From Candidatus Multiplicimicrobium inquinatum (GTDB lineage Bacteria > Omnitrophota > Omnitrophia > Omnitrophales > Aquincolibacteriaceae), in assembly GCA_002344825.1 (NCBI GenBank), contig DDUN01000023.1, positions 46,892 to 78,657 of the forward strand: a stretch of 31,766 nucleotides of DNA. Reading direction: 5' to 3'. Both the position numbers and the translations under genes were made by a program. Below are positions 25,848 through 31,766 of the stretch, in pieces. Within the stretch, counting starts at the first letter, position 1. Each line of letters starts with the position of its first letter. The notes beneath the pieces were generated by a model. The model did no database searches and had not been told where the DNA came from. It saw nothing but the letters and a program-made list of their open reading frames with translations.

Positions 25848-25882
25848 AAAAAGAGCGGTGAGAATGGAATTCTCACCGCTCT
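25845..25882 (-). terminator. Strong intrinsic terminator of yajC-secDF
   Basis: A perfect 14-bp stem (25852-25865 with 25869-25882), loop of 3, followed on the minus strand by eight U (25845-25852). Twelve bases after the secDF stop codon. Confidence 0.92.
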
Positions 25883-25894
25883 AAAAATAAAAGT

Positions 25895-28084
25895 TTATTT
25901 TGCGAGTTTAATCGGCGCGGGCTTGCGGTAAATATCCACCACAATCGCCGAAGCGACGAACACGGTGGAATAAATACCCACACCAAATCCAAGCAGAAGA
26001 ATAAGCGCGAAATCTTTGATTTCGGATCCGCCAAAAAAGTAAATGCATGATGTTGAAAAAACAACCGTAGCGGTGGTCAAGATCGTTCGCCCCAGAGTTT
26101 GGTTCACGCTCAAGTTAACAATCTCCATAAATGACTCTTTGCGCATAATTTTCATATTGTCGCGTAATCGGTCAAAAGTCACGATGGTATCGTTGACTGA
26201 AAAACCGATAATCGTCAGCAGCGCCGCAACAATCGGCAAATTAATTTCATGCCCGGTAAGCATAAAAATACCGAATGCGAAAATAGCATCGTGCACCAAT
26301 GCGACCACGGCGCCAAATGAAAACTGAAATTTAAATCGGAATGCGACATAAATTAAAATTCCAATGCACGACCAAAGCACTGCCAGCATCGCCTTCTTTT
26401 GTAAATCCGCGCTCACGCTCGGCCCCACTAAATCCACGCGCTGCACCTGATAAGGTACGGTGAGCCGTTTCGCGGCATTTTCAACCGGCGTCACTTCATG
26501 TCCCGCGAACTTCACTGCGTAGACATTCTCCGCATCAATTCCAACTTGCTGCAGAGAGAAACCCCCAACATTTTCCTTTGCTAATTCCTCGCGAAATTTA
26601 GCAACATCCACGGTTTGCTCGAACTTCAGCTGAGCAAATGTTCCGCCCGTAAATTCCACACCGTAACTTTCACTGCTGCGCATGACATAGGACGCGATGC
26701 CAATCCCCAGAACAATAATTGAAAATCCGTAAGCAAAAAAACGTCCTTTAAGAAAAGGAAGGTTTGTTTTTTTAAAGAAGTTAAGCATCGAAAGCTTCAG
26801 GTTGGCATTACGTGATGTAAGAAAATCAAAGATAACACGCGTTACAACGAGCGCGGAAATCATACTCGCAACAATACCGATACTCAGTGTCACTGCGAAC
26901 CCTTGAACAGGACCAGTTCCAAAGATAAAGAGAATCGCCGAGGTAATCAACGTCGTAATATTGGAATCAAAAATCGCGCTGAAAGCCTTATGATACCCGG
27001 CGGAAACAGCCGCTCGGGACCCCTTTCCGAGAGCAACTTCTTCGCGGATACGCTCAAAAATCAATACGTTCGCGTCAACCGCCATACCGATCGAAAGAAT
27101 GAATCCCGCGATACCCGGCAGAGTCAAAGTCGCTCCCATCATTCCCATGGCTCCGAGAACAACCACGGCATAAAAAAGAAGCCCAACGCTGGCGATCAAT
27201 CCGCAAAGCTGGTAATAAATACACATAAAAATCACAACCGCGGCAAGTCCAAACAAACCAGCTTTCACTGACTTCTCAATGGAGTCGCGTCCAAGGCTTG
27301 GTCCGATGGTTCTTTCTTCAATAATTTTGACCGGAGCCGGCAAAGCGCCTGCGCGTAAAACAAGCGCTAAGTCTTTGGCTTCTTCATTCGTAAAACCGCC
27401 TGAAATCTGCGCGTTACCGCCTGAAATACGATCCCGAATCACCGGCGCGGAATGAACAACACCATCCAAAACAATCGCGAGCCTGCGTCCAATATTCTGA
27501 AAAGTAACGCGGTCAAATATTTTCGCGCCGTCTTTATCAAAACTGAGCTCAACCATCGGCTTGCCGTATTGGTCGAAACCCACCGCGGCATTGGTTAATT
27601 TTTCGCCGGTCAAAACAGCTTCTTTGGAAACTAATAACTGGTCTTCAACCGTGGCATCTTTTACTTTTTTAACTTCAAAACCCTTCGGCGCTACTCCCTT
27701 TTCCAACTGCGAAGAAAGGTTTACGTCATCCGATACAAGACGGAATTCTAAGTGGGCGGTACGGCCTGCGATTTGAATGGCACGTTCACGGTCTGTAATA
27801 CCGGGAAGTTTAACCACAACTTGATCTTTGCCCTGCGTGGAAATTTCAGGTTCCACGACACCAAACTCATCAATACGGTTCCGAACAACTTCCGCAACAC
27901 GCTCAGTCACGTCTTCACGCTGATTTTCGGGAACCTTGGACATATCCACCTGCAGAACCAGCTGCATACCGCCTTTTAAATCAAGGCCGAGCTTAATTTT
28001 CTGATCGAGTGGATAGCATTTCCAAACCGCAAACGCGAAAAGGGAAATAACAAATAATACTTTCCACTTGTAATTCTTATCCAT
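25895..28084 (-). CDS. secDF: Fused protein-export membrane protein SecD-SecF
   Basis: Uses the proton-motive force to help the Sec translocon pull proteins across the inner membrane. About 729 aa from ATG 28084, placed 4 bases after yajC, with its AGGAG formed by the last yajC codons; an in-frame start 96 bases further up lies inside yajC and is rejected. SecD part: first membrane segment near 7-26, LGLDLKGGMQLVLQV, a periplasmic domain, RAGALPAPVKIIEERTIGPSLG and GMAVDANVLIFERIREE. SecF part: GVEFTGGTFAQLKF and IIGFSVNDTIVTFDRLRDN. Twelve membrane segments are expected. The SecD and SecF halves are joined without a stop. Ends at a strong terminator. Confidence 0.96.
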   Translation of the reverse strand: MDKNYKWKVLFVISLFAFAVWKCYPLDQKIKLGLDLKGGMQLVLQVDMSKVPENQREDVTERVAEVVRNRIDEFGVVEPEISTQGKDQVVVKLPGITDRERAIQIAGRTAHLEFRLVSDDVNLSSQLEKGVAPKGFEVKKVKDATVEDQLLVSKEAVLTGEKLTNAAVGFDQYGKPMVELSFDKDGAKIFDRVTFQNIGRRLAIVLDGVVHSAPVIRDRISGGNAQISGGFTNEEAKDLALVLRAGALPAPVKIIEERTIGPSLGRDSIEKSVKAGLFGLAAVVIFMCIYYQLCGLIASVGLLFYAVVVLGAMGMMGATLTLPGIAGFILSIGMAVDANVLIFERIREEVALGKGSRAAVSAGYHKAFSAIFDSNITTLITSAILFIFGTGPVQGFAVTLSIGIVASMISALVVTRVIFDFLTSRNANLKLSMLNFFKKTNLPFLKGRFFAYGFSIIVLGIGIASYVMRSSESYGVEFTGGTFAQLKFEQTVDVAKFREELAKENVGGFSLQQVGIDAENVYAVKFAGHEVTPVENAAKRLTVPYQVQRVDLVGPSVSADLQKKAMLAVLWSCIGILIYVAFRFKFQFSFGAVVALVHDAIFAFGIFMLTGHEINLPIVAALLTIIGFSVNDTIVTFDRLRDNMKIMRKESFMEIVNLSVNQTLGRTILTTATVVFSTSCIYFFGGSEIKDFALILLLGFGVGIYSTVFVASAIVVDIYRKPAPIKLAK

Positions 28085-28088
28085 GAGC

Positions 28089-28400
28089 TTACTCCTGTCC
28101 TCGGGTTCCGGTAATCGCGCTCTTGAGAACTTCCATTTTGGTTGTATCGGAGTCACCGGTTTTGATGACGACATAATCATTCTGAATACTGGTAATCACG
28201 CCCAAAATTCCTCCGGCGGTCACAACCTTGTCGCCTTTTTTAAGGGCTTCGACCATCTTGGCTAAATCTTTGGAACGCTTTTGCTGCGGACGAATAATGA
28301 AAAAATAGAAAATGAAAAAAATCAGAATCATCGGCGCGAGCTGAACCAAAGGATTCGGCTGAGCTGCGGCTTGCATGGGAACGAATGCGGAACTAAACAT
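28089..28400 (-). CDS. yajC: Preprotein translocase accessory subunit YajC
   Basis: 103 aa from ATG 28400, chosen because AAAGGAG lies 5 bases upstream; a longer in-frame start at 28433 has no such site. One membrane segment (about 22-40, QLAPMILIFFIFYFFIIRPQ), the conserved RPQQKR right after it, then the soluble GDKVVTAGGILGVI domain. Binds SecDF; the order yajC-secDF is the normal one. Confidence 0.94.
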   Translation of the reverse strand: MFSSAFVPMQAAAQPNPLVQLAPMILIFFIFYFFIIRPQQKRSKDLAKMVEALKKGDKVVTAGGILGVITSIQNDYVVIKTGDSDTTKMEVLKSAITGTRGQE

Positions 28401-28475
28401 AAGGACTCCTTTAATAAAGCTGGAGAAACACAATAACAGACAAGGGCTTTAAATGCCCGCTTGCTGTGATCCGAG

Positions 28476-28505
28476 ACTATAAACTATAGACCCAAAATCT
28501 GGCAA
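28476..28505 (-). promoter_or_regulatory. Possible promoter of yajC-secDF
   Basis: TTGCCA (28500-28505), 18 bases, TATAGT (28476-28481) on the minus strand. Start near 28469 gives a leader of about 68 bases. Confidence 0.45.
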
Positions 28506-28525
28506 GCCATCCGTTTAGAAGCGGC

Positions 28526-28673
28526 TTTATAAATATTCGCAAGTGTCGAGTTGACATAGACTTCGTCTAGCTTCGTCGTCTTCCATCGCCGATGCGCCTG
28601 CGGCATCGGCTGCTTCAGAACTCCTTGCTAAACTCGTCTCTCTCAACTCTTTGACTTTGCAACTACTTATAAA
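28526..28673. repeat. Imperfect inverted repeat between yajC and tgt
   Basis: TTTATAA (28526-28532) pairs with TTATAAA (28667-28673), GAGTTGA (28548-28554) with TCAACTC (28643-28649), with scattered pairs between, and a perfect 8-bp hairpin GCCGATGC/GCATCGGC (28588-28610) in the middle. No reading frame. Looks like a decayed relative in style, not in sequence, of the 25565-25847 element. Confidence 0.4.
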
Positions 28674-28680
28674 ATCACTT

Positions 28681-29796
28681 CTAGCGCTGCTCCGGATCAA
28701 ACCCGTTTAAAAAATCTTTCTTAAATGCCGCAAACCGTTGCTGACGGATGCTTTCACGTATTGCGGCCACTAAATTTACAAAAAAATGCGTGTTATGCAT
28801 CGAAACCAAAATCGGCCCCAGCATTTCTTCCGTATTCAGCAAATGTCGGATATAGCCTCTTGAAAAATGACTGCAGGCGTAGCAGGCGCATCCTTCTTCG
28901 ATCGGCTTTTCATCGGTCGCATAACGTCCGTTGCGCACCACCACCATTCCTTTTGAGGAAAAAGCCGATCCGTTGCGGCCATGGCGGGTAGGCGTAACAC
29001 AGTCAAACATATCGGCTCCATTTTCAATCGCTTGAATAAAATCAAGCGGGGTTCCGATTCCCATCATATAGCGCGGATATTCTTTGGGCATAAACCGTAT
29101 AATTTGTTCGTAGATGCGGAAAGTATCTTCTTGGTTTTCGCCCACGCAAAGTCCGCCCAAAGCATAACCGTCGAATCCGATTTCAACCGTTTTCTCAAGC
29201 GAGTATTTGCGCAAATCTTCCAAAACACCCCCCTGAACAATTCCAAACAAGGCTTGGGTTTCCAGCTGATGGCAATCCTTCGCGCGTTGAGACCAGCGCA
29301 ATGTCCGCTCGACGGCGTCCTGAATTACTTTACGGTCGCTTGTAGACGACGGGCACTCATCAAAAACCATCGCAATATCACTGCCGATCACCGCCTGAAT
29401 TTCCATGACTTTTTCAGGCGTTAAAAAAATCTCAGCGCCGTCGACATGCGAATTAAAACGAACCCCCTCCTCCGACAGCTTACGTATTTTATTCAGCGAA
29501 AAAACCTGATACCCGCCGCTATCAGTCAGAATCGGGCGATCCCAAGCCATGAATCGATGCAAACCGCCGAATTGTTTTAAAATTTCAAGCCCGGGACGGA
29601 CATAAAGGTGGTAAGTGTTTCCAAGAATTATTTGCGTATTCATCTCACGCAAATCACGGGGCATCATCCCTTTGACAGTGCCCTGCGTCCCCACGGGCAT
29701 AAAGACCGGAGTCTCAACAACGCCGTGCGCTGTTTCAAATTGCCCCGCGCGCGCGTTGCCTTCTTCCGCCAGAATTTTAAAATTCAAATTTCTCAT
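28681..29796 (-). CDS. tgt: tRNA-guanine transglycosylase
   Basis: Swaps guanine 34 for preQ1 in GUN-anticodon tRNAs (queuosine path). 371 aa. D92 in ILTDSGGYQVFS, nucleophile D265 in MFDCVTPTRHGRNG, zinc ligands C303, C305, C308 and H334, and GIVQGG and GYALGGLCVGE in the substrate pocket. Four bases after queA, the standard pairing. Confidence 0.97.
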   Translation of the reverse strand: MRNLNFKILAEEGNARAGQFETAHGVVETPVFMPVGTQGTVKGMMPRDLREMNTQIILGNTYHLYVRPGLEILKQFGGLHRFMAWDRPILTDSGGYQVFSLNKIRKLSEEGVRFNSHVDGAEIFLTPEKVMEIQAVIGSDIAMVFDECPSSTSDRKVIQDAVERTLRWSQRAKDCHQLETQALFGIVQGGVLEDLRKYSLEKTVEIGFDGYALGGLCVGENQEDTFRIYEQIIRFMPKEYPRYMMGIGTPLDFIQAIENGADMFDCVTPTRHGRNGSAFSSKGMVVVRNGRYATDEKPIEEGCACYACSHFSRGYIRHLLNTEEMLGPILVSMHNTHFFVNLVAAIRESIRQQRFAAFKKDFLNGFDPEQR

Positions 29797-29800
29797 TTAT

Positions 29801-30883
29801 TTACTGAATAAACATTCCATCGCCATAACTGGCAAACCGGTAATCCATATCTAACGCCGTCTGATAGGCATCCATGGTTTTTTCATAAGTCATAAACGCG
29901 CTCACCAAAACCAGCAGCGATGTTTTAGGGAAATGAAAATTCGTAATCAACGCATCCACCACCTTAAATTGATAAGGCGGAAAAATATACAGCCCGGTTG
30001 CGCCCTGTCCTGACTCCACAACTCCCGCGCTACTAACCGCCGCCTCCAAAGTACGGACACTGGTGGTTCCGCAGGCAATCACGCGGCGGCCTTCTTGCTT
30101 GGCTTTATTAATCACCGAGGCCGCGGCTTCGGAAATCGTAAATGTTTCGGTCGCCATCTGGTGATCACGGATACGCGGGGCCTGCATGATTTGAAAAGTT
30201 CCGTACCCGACATCCAGCGTCACCTCAACGATTTCAACGCCTTTTTTCCTGATCGCTTCCAAAAGTTCTTTGTCGAAATGAAGCCCCGCCGTCGGCGCCG
30301 CAACCGAACCTTTTTTGTCGGCAAATACAGTTTGATACTGCTCGCGGTCAGAAACTTCATCGTCACGGTGAATGTAAGGCGGCAAAGGCATATGGCCGGC
30401 TTTTTCGAGAAACGCGGGAAAATCAGAGCATTCGAATTCCAGCAGGCGGCGGCCGTCATCTTTACGCGGATGATCCACCGCTTTTACGGTAATAAAATGC
30501 GCGCCCTGGCCGACTTCGAAGCATTCACTTTTTTTAATTTTGCCCGAAGGCTTCACGAGCGCTTCCCAAACCACGCTGTCCGCTTTTTTTTCGACCTGCT
30601 TCAAAAGCAGAACTTCCGCTTTCGAGCCCGTCATACGATGGCCGAAAAGACGCGCGGGAATCACGCGCGTGTTATTCACGACAAGCACATCCCCGGCTTT
30701 TAAATATTCCGGTAAATCTTTAAAAGTGCGATGTTCGGCTGATTCGTCCTTGCGATTTAAAACCAGCATCTTGGCTGCGGAGCGGTCCGCCAGCGGATAA
30801 AGTGCGATGCGCTCTTTCGGAAGCGGATAATCAAAATCGCTTAAAAAACGGCCGGCAGAGGACTGCGGTGCTGAAGAACTCAT
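29801..30883 (-). CDS. queA: S-adenosylmethionine:tRNA ribosyltransferase-isomerase
   Basis: Adds the cyclopentene-epoxide precursor from SAM to preQ1 in tRNA, the step after Tgt. 360 aa, normal. FDYPLPKERIALYPL near the start, VNNTRVIPARLFG, PAPTAGLHF-type motif (here AAPTAGLHFDKELL), and VGYGTFQ and GTTSVRTLE in the C-terminal half. The first 11 residues (SSSAPQSSAGR) are a non-conserved extension. The start overlaps the upstream gene as ATGA. Confidence 0.97.
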   Translation of the reverse strand: MSSSAPQSSAGRFLSDFDYPLPKERIALYPLADRSAAKMLVLNRKDESAEHRTFKDLPEYLKAGDVLVVNNTRVIPARLFGHRMTGSKAEVLLLKQVEKKADSVVWEALVKPSGKIKKSECFEVGQGAHFITVKAVDHPRKDDGRRLLEFECSDFPAFLEKAGHMPLPPYIHRDDEVSDREQYQTVFADKKGSVAAPTAGLHFDKELLEAIRKKGVEIVEVTLDVGYGTFQIMQAPRIRDHQMATETFTISEAAASVINKAKQEGRRVIACGTTSVRTLEAAVSSAGVVESGQGATGLYIFPPYQFKVVDALITNFHFPKTSLLVLVSAFMTYEKTMDAYQTALDMDYRFASYGDGMFIQ

Positions 30884-31557
30884 GCTATTTTTTCCCCTTT
30901 TAAAATTTCGGGAACAGGCTGAGTGTCAATCCGCATCCCCCCGTCATGTTCAATTTTCAATGTGTAAATCGTCCCAGGTAAAAACAAAGTTCCTGGGGCC
31001 TCAATCTGTGCATTTTTAATACCGGACTTCCCGCGAGTCTCCGCATCCAACGCATAAAGCCAAAACTTGGCCCACAGGCTTTGTTCATAGTCAGAAATTT
31101 TTTCTCCGATTCGGTAGCCTTCCGGCACACCTTCAGACGGCGTCATTTCAAAAATCTGCGTGTCTTCAGAATCCAGCACAAATGCTTTCAAAAAAAGATA
31201 GGCGCTTTTCCCACGAAACTTGTCGCCTTTCTTAATCAGCTTGTCGTCAAAACGAATCACAAGCGATTGAAACTGAATCACATTACCGCGGAAAGTAAAA
31301 TACTTGGGCGCCAGCGGTTTATTCTGCGCGTCATACTCGAGAAACTTGATCGTGGTCATGACTTTGCCGGTTTCTTCATTCAGCTCGCTTTTAGTCACGA
31401 CCACTTCGGCAATGCGGCTGTCGGCGGAAAGCCTCTCGATGATTTGCTTTAAAATTTTTTCGCGGTAAAGAAATTGCTGAATCGAAAAAGCCGCCGCGCC
31501 GATGACGCAGACAACCGCGACCAACCCCACTTTTTTCGCAACTGAAGATAATTTCAT
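30880..31557 (-). CDS. Membrane-anchored protein of unknown function upstream of queA
   Basis: 225 aa from ATG 31557 (MKLSSVAKKVGLVAVV); a GTG two codons upstream is possible. One N-terminal membrane segment or uncleaved signal (about 10-28), then a charged, coil-prone stretch (REKILKQIIERLSADSRIAEVVV) and a beta-rich extracytoplasmic domain including KYFTFRGNVIQFQSLVIRF. No cysteine lipobox. Not recognised. It overlaps queA by ATGA, so it is in that operon, although nothing ties it to queuosine. No clear Shine-Dalgarno. Confidence 0.8.
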   Translation of the reverse strand: MKLSSVAKKVGLVAVVCVIGAAAFSIQQFLYREKILKQIIERLSADSRIAEVVVTKSELNEETGKVMTTIKFLEYDAQNKPLAPKYFTFRGNVIQFQSLVIRFDDKLIKKGDKFRGKSAYLFLKAFVLDSEDTQIFEMTPSEGVPEGYRIGEKISDYEQSLWAKFWLYALDAETRGKSGIKNAQIEAPGTLFLPGTIYTLKIEHDGGMRIDTQPVPEILKGEKIA

Positions 31558-31608
31558 ATTCACTTTCGAAGATTAACAGATGCCGGTGTCGAGCTTACGC
31601 AGTGCCCG

Positions 31609-31637
31609 GCGGTTGCGCTTTGCGCAGAACCAAAACA
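31609..31637 (+). repeat. Hairpin repeat family, copy c
   Basis: GCGGTTGCGC-TTT-GCGCAGAAC then CAAAACA. 71 bases from copy d; the two 32-base cores differ at three positions, two of which are a paired T-A to C-G change in the stem. Confidence 0.65.
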
Positions 31638-31679
31638 TAATGTTTGTTTCTCGCGTCGAGCAACAAAGTGAGCCGTCCG

Positions 31680-31708
31680 GCGGTTGTGCTTTGCACAGAG
31701 CCAAAACA
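31680..31708 (+). repeat. Hairpin repeat family, copy d
   Basis: GCGGTTGTGC-TTT-GCACAGAGC then CAAAACA. It ends 4 bases before the 3' end of the tRNA gene. A second shared piece, GTCGAGC, precedes both this copy (31655-31661) and copy c (31588-31594), so the duplicated unit is about 70 bases. Confidence 0.65.
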
Positions 31709-31712
31709 AAAC

Positions 31713-31766
31713 TGTGCCCGGGTGGATTTGAACCACCAACCCCTGCCTTCGGAGGGCAGTACTCTA
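31713..31766 (-). tRNA. tRNA-Arg (anticodon CCG), 3' part only
   Basis: Read on the minus strand: the end of the D arm, the anticodon stem CTGCC with loop CTCCGAA and GGCAG (anticodon CCG, reading CGG), a 5-base variable region GGGTT, T stem GGTGG, loop TTCAAAT, CCACC, the 3' acceptor strand CGGGCAC and discriminator A. The 5' half is outside the window. CCA is not encoded, so it must be added by the tRNA nucleotidyltransferase. Confidence 0.92.

Noticed and set aside
28085..28180. N-terminal extension of secDF by 32 residues
   Set aside because: It would lie inside yajC in another frame; the ATG at 28084 has a good AGGAG and matches the family start.
30095..30703. 202-residue open frame on the plus strand
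   Set aside because: Antisense to queA and rich in F and R, as expected from the reverse frame.
1..31766. CRISPR array, prophage, insertion sequence or defence system
   Set aside because: No regularly spaced repeats, transposase, integrase or phage-like genes are seen; the short hairpin repeats are dispersed, not arrayed.

Overview
The window reads as a compact chromosomal segment from a Gram-negative (diderm) bacterium: an AsmA-like envelope protein, a probable lipoprotein and a one-piece SecDF are all present, and most genes sit in tight minus-strand operons. The gene content is core metabolism and housekeeping. No plasmid, phage, insertion sequence or CRISPR was seen. The run argC-J-B-D-F-G-H-lysA with dapF close by, the fused SecDF and a free-standing CBM48 protein next to glycogen synthase suggest an uncultured lineage such as Omnitrophota or a relative in the PVC area. 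That placement is inference, not proof.

Layout from left to right. Positions 1-560 hold the start of dapF, which runs off the window. Positions 641-3293 hold a polyamine pair, an ornithine-decarboxylase-type enzyme and homospermidine synthase. Positions 3410-12936 hold one arginine/lysine operon, transcribed leftward from a strong promoter at 12965-12993 in the order argC, argJ, argB, argD, argF, argG, argH, lysA and a small unknown gene. Divergent from it is rnc (13059-13757, +), which meets an AsmA-like gene (13789-16248, -). Next come rplM-rpsI with a possible small lipoprotein gene, then truA, asd, leuB, thiG, glgA and a CBM48 gene, which look like one leftward operon from a promoter at 23306-23334. 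That promoter faces rpmB (23364-23627, +) and shares its -35 region. The right part is recJ, secDF, yajC, tgt, queA and an unknown membrane-anchored gene, all on the minus strand, and then the 3' half of tRNA-Arg(CCG).

How the genes work together: ArgJ-type recycling makes ornithine, which ArgF/G/H carry to arginine. The decarboxylase could divert ornithine to putrescine and then homospermidine. Asd, DapF and LysA are steps of the lysine/diaminopimelate route. GlgA and the CBM48 protein point to glycogen storage. QueA and Tgt make queuosine. YajC and SecDF assist protein export.

The least ordinary material is between genes: (1) a family of at least six short hairpin repeats, all in one orientation, with compensating stem changes; (2) a 283-bp element with 34-bp inverted ends lying between recJ and secDF, one end of which looks like the recJ promoter; (3) several promoters so close to their start codons that the mRNAs should be leaderless; (4) an intrinsic terminator that also encodes the lipobox of a small ORF.
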